Shown here: positions 1 to 8,321 of the stretch, in pieces
Layout: every line of letters starts with the position of its first letter
Position numbering within the stretch: position 1 is the first letter of the stretch
From: an uncultured beta proteobacterium
GTDB taxonomy: Bacteria > Pseudomonadota > Gammaproteobacteria > Burkholderiales > Burkholderiaceae_C
Length of the DNA stretch: 33,251 nucleotides
Direction: 5' to 3'
NCBI GenBank assembly: GCA_903928325.1
Contig: CAIYQF010000289.1
Coordinates: 1 to 33,251 of the forward strand
Made by a program: the position numbers and the translations under genes
Notes under the pieces: model-generated
What the model saw: the letters and a program-made list of their open reading frames with translations, nothing else
Databases searched by the model: none
What the model was told of the DNA's origin: nothing

Positions 1-1520
1 GCGCAAGTCAGCAGCGGGCTGAGTACCAAGCAACTGGCTGCGATTGAAACCAGCGACTTTGCTGCATTAGGCATTTCCGCCATTGCAGCGTTTACCACCG
101 CCCAAGCGCGTGCGCTGACTACGAACCAGATCGCGGCATTGACCACCTCCCAGGTAATGGCGCTCACCAGTGCACAGATCTCGGGACTTTCCACGGCCAG
201 CCTCAATGCGCTGACTACCGCCCAGTTTGCGTCGCTGCGTACAACGCACATCGCTGCAATGACCACTGCGCAAATCGAGGCCCTTGAGTCCGAAGACCTT
301 GTCTCGCTCACCAGCGCACAGGTCATGGCAATCACCACTGCGGCCATTGCCGTCTTGGGTACCGCGCAAATCGTAGCCTTAACCACGGCACAGGTCGCAG
401 CCCTGAGTGCAGCGCAAATCAGCAAAGGCTTGGGTACTACACAACTGGCTGCCATGGAAACCAGTGACATCGCTGCGTTAAGCACCTCTGCTATCGCCGC
501 ACTCACAACGGCACAAACCGTCCAGGGTCTTGGAACCAGCCAATTGAGAGCGCTAACTACCGAACAAATAGCGGCCCTAAGCAAGGCCGTTGTTAAGGCA
601 CTAACAACGGAGCAAATCAGTTTGGGGCTGAACACGGCGCAGTGGGCGGCGCTCAGCACAGGCAGCATCGCGGCGTTGACAACGACCCAAATCTCCCAAG
701 GCATGAGCACCGCGCAAGTCGTATCCCTAGGAACGGCCCAGGTTGCCAGTCTGACTACGGCCCAGATTAGCCTGGGGCTGAGCACCGAGCAAGTTGCGGC
801 AATGGAGACCCGCGACATTGCAGCTTTGAGCACCGCCCAGATTGCCCAGGGTTTGACGACCGACCAGATCGTTGCATTGACTACAGCGCAAGTTGCACGG
901 GGTCTGGTATCAAGCCAAGTAGCGGCAATGACCAGCGCGCAAATTGCCGCAATGCAAATCGAGGATATCGCGGTCTTAAGCACTGCCGCCATTGCCGCCC
1001 TGACCACCGCCCAAGTAGCCCTAGGTCTGAGCACAAGCCAGGTGGCTGCGCTGACAACGGCGCAAATAGCTGCGCTGAGCACGGCATCGGTTGGCGCACT
1101 GACTACGGACCAAATCAGCCTGGGTCTGAGCACCGCACAGGTGGTTGCGCTGACCACCGCGCAGATCAATTTAGGCCTGACGACCGATAGCGTTGTGGCC
1201 TTGAGCACCGCCCAAATCTCGGTGATGGAGACGCGCGACGTGGCTGCACTGACCACTGCCCAAGTCGCTGGCCTGACCACGGCCCAAATAGCCCAGGGTT
1301 TAACGACCGAACAGATCGCCGCCATGAGCACCGCGCAAGTCGTTGCAATGGGAACCCGTGACGTTGCAGTGCTAACCACCACCCAGGTCGCCGAGGGTTT
1401 GACAAGCGATCAAGTTAGTGGTTTGACCACCGCGCAACTCAGTGCACTGACGTCGGCGCAAGTTTGCGCAATGACAACCGACCAGGTGGCCGCCTTGTCT
1501 GAAGCGCAGGCCGCTCTGAT
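1..1520 (+). repeat. Tandem 24/27-bp coding repeats (about 60 degenerate copies)
   Basis: The DNA encodes back-to-back 8-residue units, for example LTTAQIAA, LSTAQVVA and METRDIAA. About every second to fourth unit has one extra residue and ends in G, for example LTTAQISLG. The copies are strongly diverged at synonymous positions, so this is an old, protein-selected array rather than a recent slippage product. The array continues beyond the left edge of the window. Confidence 0.9.
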
Positions 1521-2376
1521 CAGTACCAAAACGCCTATCGTGCTCGACCTCAGTGGCGACGGCATCAGCACCCTGAACATTGCTGCAGGCGTGCAGTTTG
1601 ACCTGGGGGCCACGGGAACAACCGAGCACACCGGCTGGGTCAGCAGCACCGACGGTTTGCTGGTAATGGACCGCAACCACGATGGCAGCATCAACGACGG
1701 CTCAGAACTGTTTGGCTCATCGACCACCCTGGCCGATGGCACCAAGGCGACAGATGGTTATGTGGCACTGGCTGAGTTGGACAGCAACCACGATGGCATC
1801 ATCAGCGCGGCTGACGCCGGGTTTGCTGATCTGCAGGTGTGGGTGGACGCGAACTCGGACGGTGTAAGCAGTGCCGGTGAGCTCAAATCGATGGCGTCCC
1901 TGGGAATTAGCAGCATCAGCCTGGCGACCCAGCAGACCGCGATTGCCGACAACGGCAACACCGTGGGGCTGACTGGCAGCTACCAAACGACCGATGGCGC
2001 CAGCCACGCGGCAGGCGACGTCTGGTTCCAGACTCTGGATACGGCTGCGGCGGCGCTGCCAGCGGCCAACCCGACTGACCTGGGCACGCGGGTGAGCAGC
2101 CTGGTGCAAGCCATGGGCCAATTCGACGCAGCGACCGGGGCCAGCAGCCTGCCGGGAAGCTTGACCCAGGCCGCATCGGCTACCATCCCTGCGGCGGCGG
2201 CTTTGGCTACTGTCAGTGTGGGCAGCATGGTTGATTTGCTCAAGCAATTTGACTCCAGCGGCAATGTTGTCCTGAATGCGTCCACCACCAGTGCGGCGCC
2301 AAGCACCAAGCTCAACGTACCTGCCTTGGGCAATGCGGTGACGAATGGCATCTTGGCCCTGGGCGGTAACAAATGA
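1..2376 (+). CDS. C-terminal part of a giant secreted repeat protein with calcium-binding C-terminus (5' end outside window)
   Basis: The frame is open from base 1 to the TGA at 2374-2376, so the gene starts upstream and only its last 791 residues are seen. Residues 1 to about 507 are about 60 tandem units of 8-9 residues with the pattern L-[ST]-T-x-Q-[IV]-x-A. They are followed by a segment opening with PIVLDLSGDG and three Asp-rich calcium-loop-like motifs: DRNHDGS near residue 557, DSNHDG near 594 and DANSDG near 616. The last 130 residues are Ala/Ser/Thr-rich and end in LGNAVTNGILALGGNK. Calcium-binding segments of this kind are known at the C-termini of large RTX-like exoproteins and adhesins, often exported by type I secretion. 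I infer a surface or secreted adhesin-like protein. No secretion genes are visible here. A GT41 glycosyltransferase follows immediately and may modify it. The exact function is unknown. Confidence 0.85.
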   Translation, partial: AQVSSGLSTKQLAAIETSDFAALGISAIAAFTTAQARALTTNQIAALTTSQVMALTSAQISGLSTASLNALTTAQFASLRTTHIAAMTTAQIEALESEDLVSLTSAQVMAITTAAIAVLGTAQIVALTTAQVAALSAAQISKGLGTTQLAAMETSDIAALSTSAIAALTTAQTVQGLGTSQLRALTTEQIAALSKAVVKALTTEQISLGLNTAQWAALSTGSIAALTTTQISQGMSTAQVVSLGTAQVASLTTAQISLGLSTEQVAAMETRDIAALSTAQIAQGLTTDQIVALTTAQVARGLVSSQVAAMTSAQIAAMQIEDIAVLSTAAIAALTTAQVALGLSTSQVAALTTAQIAALSTASVGALTTDQISLGLSTAQVVALTTAQINLGLTTDSVVALSTAQISVMETRDVAALTTAQVAGLTTAQIAQGLTTEQIAAMSTAQVVAMGTRDVAVLTTTQVAEGLTSDQVSGLTTAQLSALTSAQVCAMTTDQVAALSEAQAALISTKTPIVLDLSGDGISTLNIAAGVQFDLGATGTTEHTGWVSSTDGLLVMDRNHDGSINDGSELFGSSTTLADGTKATDGYVALAELDSNHDGIISAADAGFADLQVWVDANSDGVSSAGELKSMASLGISSISLATQQTAIADNGNTVGLTGSYQTTDGASHAAGDVWFQTLDTAAAALPAANPTDLGTRVSSLVQAMGQFDAATGASSLPGSLTQAASATIPAAAALATVSVGSMVDLLKQFDSSGNVVLNASTTSAAPSTKLNVPALGNAVTNGILALGGNK

Positions 2377-2395
2377 GGTAGCAACTTTGGGTGCA

Positions 2396-4201
2396 ATGGG
2401 AAATGAGCGGTATGCAACAGCAGTGCGCCTTGCTTGGCAGGGCGCACTGGAATTTTCGGCTTTGCTGGAGACCGCCTCCGCACTAGAAAAGCAGCAACAG
2501 GCGCCGCTGGCAGCGGTCCTGTACCAAACCTGGGTGAACAAGACGACGTCGCCTTATGTGCACGCAGGCTATTTCAACTTGGGTGCGGTGCTGGGCAATG
2601 CGGGCGACCTGGCGGGCGCGGAAGAGGCTTACCGGGCGGCCATCAAGCTGGCACCGAATTTTTTGCAACCCCGCGTGAACCTGGGCTCTTTGTTGGAGCG
2701 CGCTGGCAAGCTAGACCAGGCGATTGCCGAATGGCGCTGGGTGGAGCAACACGCCAGTTTGGCCGTGCCAGACAACAGACCGCTGGTCCTGATGGCCGTG
2801 AACAACATGGGTCGGGTGCTGGAAATACAGAAGCAGTTTTACGAAGCCCTGTTCTTTTTGACCAAGAGCCTGGCTATCGAACCAGATCAGGATGAGGTGC
2901 TACACCATTGGGTTTACCTGCGCCAAAAACAATGCGCCTGGCCCATTTACGCCAAAGTGCCCAGGGTTAGCCAGGCGGCCATGGAGCGCGCCACCTCGGC
3001 CCTGGCCATGATCAGTATCTCGGACGACCCGCAGGCACAGCTGGACGCGGCCAAACGCTATGTGGCTAAAAAGGTGATTACCGACGTGCCCCGGCTGGCC
3101 AAGCCCAAGGGCTATGGTCACAAAAAGATTCGCATAGGCTACTGCTCTTCAGACTTTTCGCTGCACCCGGTTTCTATGCTGACCGTGGAGATGTTTGAGC
3201 TGCACGACCGCGAGCGCTTTGAGGTGTATGGCTATTGCTGGAGCCCGGAGGACGGATCGGCGCTGCGCAGCCGCGTGATGTCGGCCATGGACCACTTCAC
3301 CCGCATTGACACCCTGAGCGACCTGCAAGCCGCACAAAAAATACGCGCAGACGAAATTGACATCCTGATCGACCTGCAAGGCCAGACGGCGGGCGCACGT
3401 GCCAATATGCTGGCGTATAGGCCCGCACCTCTGCAAATCACCTACCTGGGCCAGCCTGCCACCACGGGCTTCCCCTTTATTGACTATGTGATTGCAGACC
3501 GGTTTTTGATACCCGAGGAGTCGGCCCAGTTTTACAGCGAAAAGCCGCTGTACATGCCCGATGTGTACCAGGTGAGCGACCGCAAGCGCGTGGCCGGGCC
3601 TAAGCCCACGCGACAAAGCTGCGGTTTGCCCGAAACCGGTTTTGTGTTTTGCTCTTTCAACAACAACTACAAGCTCACGCCAAGCATGTTCGACGTCTGG
3701 ATGTCCATACTGCACCGCGTGCCGGGCAGCGTGCTGTGGCTGCTGGCCGACAACCAGTGGGCCGAGGACAACCTGCGCCTGGAAGCGCAGGCGCGCGGCA
3801 TCGACGCATCGCGCATGGTGTTTGCGGGGCGTGTATCGCCAGAAAATTACCTGGCCCGCTACCTCATCGCGGATTTGTTTTTGGATAGCTTTCCTTTTAA
3901 CGCCGGTACCACGGCCAATGACGCGCTGTTTATGGCCCTGCCAGTGCTGACATGCTCGGGTCGGTCATTTGCATCGCGAATGGCGGGGGCGTTGCTAACG
4001 GCTGCAGGTTGCCCAGAGCTCATTACGGGTGATTTGGCGAGTTACGAGGAAAAGGCTGTCGGCTTGGCGACGGATGCCGCAACGATTTCAGAATTCAAAT
4101 CACGGTTGGCGGACGTGCGAACCAGTGGTGTGTTGTTCGACACTCCGCGATTTGTGAGAACGCTGGAGAGTCATATGCTCGCGCTGCTTCAGCCGAGCTA
4201 A
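2396..4201 (+). CDS. TPR / SPINDLY-type O-linked GlcNAc transferase-like protein (GT41)
   Basis: This is a protein glycosyltransferase related to eukaryotic OGT and bacterial GT41 enzymes, expected to move a sugar from a nucleotide donor to protein side chains in the cytoplasm. The first 200 residues contain TPR-like helices (for example NLGAVLGNAGDLAGAEEAY). The catalytic part holds SSDFSLHP, matching the OGT loop with the catalytic-region His. It also holds FNNNYKLTPSMFDVW with the nucleotide-contacting Lys, and LDSFPFNAGTTANDAL with the UDP-binding GTT motif. An ATG at 2345 would overlap the preceding gene by 32 nt. The ATG at 2396 lies just after that gene's stop and is preferred, but neither has a strong ribosome site. 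The close spacing suggests co-transcription with the repeat protein, a likely acceptor. The stop codon overlaps the end of the convergent nucleotidyltransferase gene. Confidence 0.88.
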   Translation: MGNERYATAVRLAWQGALEFSALLETASALEKQQQAPLAAVLYQTWVNKTTSPYVHAGYFNLGAVLGNAGDLAGAEEAYRAAIKLAPNFLQPRVNLGSLLERAGKLDQAIAEWRWVEQHASLAVPDNRPLVLMAVNNMGRVLEIQKQFYEALFFLTKSLAIEPDQDEVLHHWVYLRQKQCAWPIYAKVPRVSQAAMERATSALAMISISDDPQAQLDAAKRYVAKKVITDVPRLAKPKGYGHKKIRIGYCSSDFSLHPVSMLTVEMFELHDRERFEVYGYCWSPEDGSALRSRVMSAMDHFTRIDTLSDLQAAQKIRADEIDILIDLQGQTAGARANMLAYRPAPLQITYLGQPATTGFPFIDYVIADRFLIPEESAQFYSEKPLYMPDVYQVSDRKRVAGPKPTRQSCGLPETGFVFCSFNNNYKLTPSMFDVWMSILHRVPGSVLWLLADNQWAEDNLRLEAQARGIDASRMVFAGRVSPENYLARYLIADLFLDSFPFNAGTTANDALFMALPVLTCSGRSFASRMAGALLTAAGCPELITGDLASYEEKAVGLATDAATISEFKSRLADVRTSGVLFDTPRFVRTLESHMLALLQPS

Positions 4202-4911
4202 GGTGCGTGGCGCAATGGATCGCTAAGGGCGTTTGCCTTGGCATAGTTTTCCGGGGTGCCGATGTCTAGGAAGGTGGCATCGGTCTCGTAGCTGTAAATC
4301 TTTCCCACCAAGTGGTTCAGCACTTGGGTGCTGAAGTCAGTCACTTCGCGCAAATCCGAGCCCAAGCGCTGCAACAACTCGGCACCAAGAATGTACACCG
4401 CGCCATTAGCCAGATTGCCCGGCGGATGGGCTACTTTTTCATGAAAGCCCACTACGACCCCGCGCGCATCCAGTTCAACGATGCCGCAGGAGGAGGGCGC
4501 GTCGGTGCAAAAGGTCATCATGGTCATCACACATTCGGGTGGGCGACTGCGGTGCGCTTGCAAAAACGCTGAAAAGTCGGCCAAGCAATAGTTGTCGGCA
4601 TGGATTAACAAACCATCCGCGCCCGCGAAAAAATCCAAATTAGCGATTAGGGTGCCAGCGGTTCCGAGCAAATCGCGCTCATGCACCAGACTAATCTCTT
4701 CCCGATACGGACTGGCTTCGACAAACGCATTGACCTGGCCAGACAAATAATGGGTGTTGACCAAGAACGGCCCGATGCCGACTTGGGCTAGGCGCTGCAG
4801 CCAAATGGCCAATAGGGCCTGGCCATGGATGGGGACCAGGCACTTGGGTGTTGTGTCGGTGATCGGGCGCAAGCGTGTGCCCAAGCCTGCTGCCAAAAGA
4901 AGGGCCCGCAT
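4198..4911 (-). CDS. Sugar-1-phosphate nucleotidyltransferase (HddC/ManC-like)
   Basis: A 237-residue NTP-transferase enzyme that should couple a sugar-1-phosphate to a nucleoside triphosphate. The N-terminus has the family signature GLGTRLRPITDTTPKCLVP, with the Gly-rich loop and catalytic Lys, and HADNYC near residue 105 is the usual metal/nucleotide Asp. The C-terminus carries DIGTPENY, common in short mannose- or heptose-1-phosphate guanylyltransferase-type proteins. There is no left-handed beta-helix acyltransferase tail, so it is not GlmU-like. The ATG at 4911 shares one base with the TGA of the upstream kinase gene (TGATG), and a GTG at 4914 is an alternative. As last gene of the 18-gene operon it probably completes the activated sugar. 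Nucleotide and sugar specificity cannot be read from sequence alone. Confidence 0.85.
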   Translation of the reverse strand: MRALLLAAGLGTRLRPITDTTPKCLVPIHGQALLAIWLQRLAQVGIGPFLVNTHYLSGQVNAFVEASPYREEISLVHERDLLGTAGTLIANLDFFAGADGLLIHADNYCLADFSAFLQAHRSRPPECVMTMMTFCTDAPSSCGIVELDARGVVVGFHEKVAHPPGNLANGAVYILGAELLQRLGSDLREVTDFSTQVLNHLVGKIYSYETDATFLDIGTPENYAKANALSDPLRHAP

Positions 4912-6338
4912 CACATCAACTCGCGGACCAATTCCTCAGTGCGCAAGGGGGTGTTACCCACCCGGCCCACTTGGACCGCAGCAGCCAGAGAGCCCAGGCA
5001 CGCGGCTTCCCAAATGGTGCCGCCACAGGCCAGCGTCATGGCGCTGGCGATCAGCAAGGAATCGCCTGCACCTGCAACGTCTTTGGCTGCGCTGTTTAAG
5101 GCGCCTACCCGGTCGGTCAACCAACTATCGCCGGCGGCAGAGTCGGCGTGGACCAGCAGGCCCTCTTCGCCTAGCTTGAGCAAGACATTTTGGGCGCCAG
5201 ATTGCTGCCTCAGCTGTTCGGCCAACACCACCAAACCGTCTTCGCGGTTACGTGTACTGATACGGGCCTCGCGTTCGGTGGGGGTAATCAGGTTCATGCC
5301 CTTGAAGCGGCTGATATCGCCAACTTGCGAGGAGGACTGGCTGTCTGCGGCTACCATCACGCCGCGGCTCTTGGCCATTTCGACCAGCTGATCAACCAAA
5401 GGTTGGGGCAAGCAGCCGTAATTGAAATCGGAAAAAACCAGTAGGTCCGCTCCGTCTAATGCCTGGCCCATCACCTTGATGAACTTTTTTTGCAACGCTG
5501 CAGAAATTGCGCCTTGGTGCAAGTGGCTAACCCGCAGCAGGCTTTTCCCTTTGCTACGAAAGCGCTGTTTTAGGGTAGTGGGGCGGCTATCGTCGACTAG
5601 CAACTGCGCCTTGACACCTGCCGCAGCCAAACTTTCTACCGCGTAATCACGCGAGGCGTCTTTGCCTGTAACGGAAATGAATTGAACCGTAGCCCCAAGT
5701 CCTGCCGCATGCGCAGCAACGATTCCAGCACCACCGATAAAACGGGTTGAATCTATCGGCATCACCACGATCGTCGGATCTTCTTGCGACATGCCCAGAG
5801 GCTCGCAGGTGATGTATTCGTCGATGATTAAGTCGCCGATCACGCATACCTTGATCGTTGAGAATTGACGTAGTAATTCAATTAATCGGTCTGAATTTAG
5901 CTGATGTCGCAGCAGGTATTCGTGCGGCAAATTGATGGAGTGGGTATCTAAGAGCTGGAATTCCTTCTTAATGAGGTCCAGCGAAGAAAACGTTGTTTCC
6001 CCCGAACTAAACAGCAGGGTCCCACCGTATTCTTCAAGAATGGCCAATTCGGAGTTGTTGCCCAACTCGTGCTCTTTGCCTTTAACCACCACATCTGGCT
6101 TAAGACGCGAAATCAAGTCGACCAGTGGCTCATCAAAAATAAAGGCCTCGTCTACCCACGTGATGCTTTGCACACCCTCAAGCCGAAGCGCTTCCTGCAC
6201 ATGTGCAGCATTTCCGGCAATACGATCTGATTGAACGGCAACGATCAACCGATCGCCACAGTCCTTAGCGAAGCGCAATAGACGCAGATGCCCAGGGTGC
6301 AGCACATTAAACGATCCGTAGACGAAAACAGTTTTCAA
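4911..6338 (-). CDS. Bifunctional cytidylyltransferase / PfkB sugar kinase, RfaE/HldE-like with reversed domain order
   Basis: The N-terminal domain (residues 1 to about 130) is a nucleotidyltransferase of the cytidylyltransferase fold with the HPGH motif at 14-17. The rest is a PfkB/ribokinase-family kinase with its catalytic signature GAGDS at 423-427. HldE/RfaE, which makes ADP-heptose, carries the same two activities in the order kinase then nucleotidyltransferase, so the order here is the reverse. By analogy it may phosphorylate a sugar at C1 and transfer a nucleotide. I place the start at a TTG (6338) because a GGGGGA ribosome site lies just upstream and the protein then begins MKTVFVYGSF, as family members do. 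The open frame extends to 6374 only through another TTG. It overlaps the next gene by one base. The substrate is probably a heptose or related long-chain sugar phosphate (inference). Confidence 0.85.
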   Translation of the reverse strand: MKTVFVYGSFNVLHPGHLRLLRFAKDCGDRLIVAVQSDRIAGNAAHVQEALRLEGVQSITWVDEAFIFDEPLVDLISRLKPDVVVKGKEHELGNNSELAILEEYGGTLLFSSGETTFSSLDLIKKEFQLLDTHSINLPHEYLLRHQLNSDRLIELLRQFSTIKVCVIGDLIIDEYITCEPLGMSQEDPTIVVMPIDSTRFIGGAGIVAAHAAGLGATVQFISVTGKDASRDYAVESLAAAGVKAQLLVDDSRPTTLKQRFRSKGKSLLRVSHLHQGAISAALQKKFIKVMGQALDGADLLVFSDFNYGCLPQPLVDQLVEMAKSRGVMVAADSQSSSQVGDISRFKGMNLITPTEREARISTRNREDGLVVLAEQLRQQSGAQNVLLKLGEEGLLVHADSAAGDSWLTDRVGALNSAAKDVAGAGDSLLIASAMTLACGGTIWEAACLGSLAAAVQVGRVGNTPLRTEELVRELM

Positions 6339-6414
6339 GAAATCCCCCGCGCAGGTATCAGTGTGGGCCGCCAAGCGGATCGGCAGATTATGGTCGATTG
6401 ATGCAAAGCGTCGA

Positions 6415-7539
6415 TTAGCGCTTCTTTCGAATCAAGCTCAGGTACTGCTGACCCCGCCCCCACCACTGCGGAAACTGCGATAAATCCATATCAGGATTTG
6501 CATTTTGTAACAAAGCGCATGATTCGCGAATCGCCCCAACGGTAATTGGTGCCTGTTTATCGATGTGAGAACATAACTCGTCCATCAGATCAAAAAATTC
6601 TTTCCATATTGATTCATTGCCGTGCTCAATCTCGCACATCAAGTCCCAGGATCTGGAGCCTAAGGCCTCCAACTTCTCTCCATAGGCCCGGGAATGCTCT
6701 GGGAAATCAAATCGGTAGTCCAGCAAGTTAAGGTTATTTTTATAGTAATTATCTAAAGCCAGCTCGTTAAACCGTCTGTCGTCGCCAATAATCTCCTTGT
6801 ACCAACGCCAGTCGGTCAAAAAACGTGGCGACGAGCCATAGACATCAAATTCTCTATCCAAACAAGAGACCACCTCCGGAATGCTCAGTAATCGCCGGTC
6901 ACGCATCGGCTGGACGATGCTATCCAAAATCCAGTCTTCGACCGGACGACTCATGCCGCGCAGGTGCTGAAGGTGTGGTTGAATATACGGCGTCAATTTG
7001 CGTGCTTGTTCGTGAACATCACCTGAAGCCTGAAAAAACCGATCACGGAATAAACGCCGGATGGTCTCGGACAGGTAAGAAATGCCATTGTTGGTTGAAA
7101 CGCACAAACATCCTCCATCAGCCACAAAGGATGCCACGTGGGTTAGTAATGGTAGGGGCCGACTTTGGTGCGGCAAGCAACCTTCCGCCCAGACGGTATC
7201 GAACTTCAAATCTGTAGTGAACATATCAAAGAGGGCGTGATGAACAGTGATCTGTACATCCGTGAACGAGGCTAACCGATCACGAGTTTCTTGCACACCC
7301 CTAAAATTACCATCTACAAGTTCATATTTTTGAGGTGACAGACTAGCTGTGTACAGTGCATTATGACCACTGCCTGGACCGAACTCTAGGATAGTTCTGC
7401 CCCGCATAAACGAAGGTACCAACCCCAATGAAAAATACAAGGATTCGCGACGCTGGTAGTGTTTATCAAGAATTCCAATATCCTGAGATACCGGAGAAAT
7501 ATTATGCTTTGAGTAAAAATCAGCGTGAGTTAGTGACAT
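6415..7539 (-). CDS. SAM-dependent methyltransferase-like protein
   Basis: A 374-residue protein with a class I SAM-binding motif, ILEFGPGSGHN, at residues 50-60. An acidic second strand (YELVDGN) and a later strand (VCVSTNNG-type) are consistent with a Rossmann-fold methyltransferase. The C-terminal 170 residues are unusual: charged, aromatic-rich and without a family I recognise, perhaps a substrate-binding or oligomerisation domain. It sits in the sugar operon between the RmlD-like gene and the RfaE-like gene, so the acceptor is probably a carbohydrate or its carrier. Both flanking gaps are short (about 47 and 76 nt) and AT-rich. Confidence 0.75.
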   Translation of the reverse strand: MSLTHADFYSKHNISPVSQDIGILDKHYQRRESLYFSLGLVPSFMRGRTILEFGPGSGHNALYTASLSPQKYELVDGNFRGVQETRDRLASFTDVQITVHHALFDMFTTDLKFDTVWAEGCLPHQSRPLPLLTHVASFVADGGCLCVSTNNGISYLSETIRRLFRDRFFQASGDVHEQARKLTPYIQPHLQHLRGMSRPVEDWILDSIVQPMRDRRLLSIPEVVSCLDREFDVYGSSPRFLTDWRWYKEIIGDDRRFNELALDNYYKNNLNLLDYRFDFPEHSRAYGEKLEALGSRSWDLMCEIEHGNESIWKEFFDLMDELCSHIDKQAPITVGAIRESCALLQNANPDMDLSQFPQWWGRGQQYLSLIRKKR

Positions 7540-7586
7540 ACAATTATATTACCGTAATTAAAGAGTGTTGTTATGCATAAATTATT

Positions 7587-8321
7587 TTAAGTATATCGAT
7601 ATGATTTTTTAATTAAAAATTCTGAATTTGGAATGTATTTAAAATATTCACGGGCAAATTCATAGTAAGAAATCTCACATTCATCAAATAAATGGAATAC
7701 TCCAGTTTCACATTTTCTAATCAGCTCATCAATTCGGGTAACAACATGTTCCAACGGAATTGGAGCTAAGTTCAAGTCGACAAATGCCTCGATGGAGCGC
7801 CCCGCCTCAAGACTGGACTGCCATTTTGCTAGGATAGCCAGCCCAGGATGGGTAACTTTGGCTAATCTAAGAACCGCTGATTGGGGAAGTTCCAAGATGC
7901 ATCTCTCAGCTTCGGCCTTTTGACGACCATATTCGGTAACTGGACAGACTCGTTCGTACTCAAATCTATTTTTCAAACTATTGCCATCAAAAACTTGACT
8001 TGTGGAAAGTAGAAGAATATGACTTCCGCGAGAGCTCATAAGCTTAGCTAACTCTGTAGTTGCAAGCACATTGATGTTGCGTGCCATTACCGGATTATTT
8101 TCACAATCTGATAGTTTGGTAATTGCAGCGCAAAGTACGACAGCAGAGTAGCATTTTCCTTCAAGGCTTTGCCAAGTTTTTGACGATAAATCCAAATAGG
8201 GTCGTACTTCAGTGACTTGGTCTGTATTGCGCGTGCTCCATTCATGCAGAACGCCTTTTCTTACCCAGTAGGCTGATAGGGCGCTACCTATTAGACTGTC
8301 GCCGCCTACAATTAAATACAT
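7587..8321 (-). CDS. RmlD-like NAD(P)-dependent sugar-nucleotide reductase/epimerase (SDR)
   Basis: An extended SDR-type protein of 244 residues. The N-terminal NAD(P) motif is GGDSLIG (6-12). The strand STSQVFDG (106-113) is the RmlD/RfbD version of the Ser motif, and YGRQK supplies the Tyr131/Lys135 catalytic pair. RmlD enzymes reduce a 4-keto sugar nucleotide. This protein is shorter than usual RmlD (about 290 residues), so it may be a trimmed or divergent reductase. The start codon overlaps the stop of the preceding methyltransferase gene (TAATG), pointing to translational coupling. The gene is clearly AT-richer than the flagellar genes. Confidence 0.78.
   Translation of the reverse strand: MYLIVGGDSLIGSALSAYWVRKGVLHEWSTRNTDQVTEVRPYLDLSSKTWQSLEGKCYSAVVLCAAITKLSDCENNPVMARNINVLATTELAKLMSSRGSHILLLSTSQVFDGNSLKNRFEYERVCPVTEYGRQKAEAERCILELPQSAVLRLAKVTHPGLAILAKWQSSLEAGRSIEAFVDLNLAPIPLEHVVTRIDELIRKCETGVFHLFDECEISYYEFAREYFKYIPNSEFLIKKSYRYT

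Noticed and set aside
1..1520. Regular DNA repeats that might suggest a CRISPR array
   Set aside because: The units are contiguous without spacers, vary at synonymous sites and remain in one open frame, so they are protein-level repeats.
1717..2541. Long minus-strand open frame (274 codons) across the end of the repeat protein
   Set aside because: It is the complement of a high-GC, clearly coding plus-strand gene and its product resembles no protein family; such shadows are common at this base composition.
6339..6374. Upstream TTG extension of the RfaE-like protein
   Set aside because: It adds 12 residues not expected for the family, while the TTG at 6338 has a strong ribosome site and gives the normal N-terminus.
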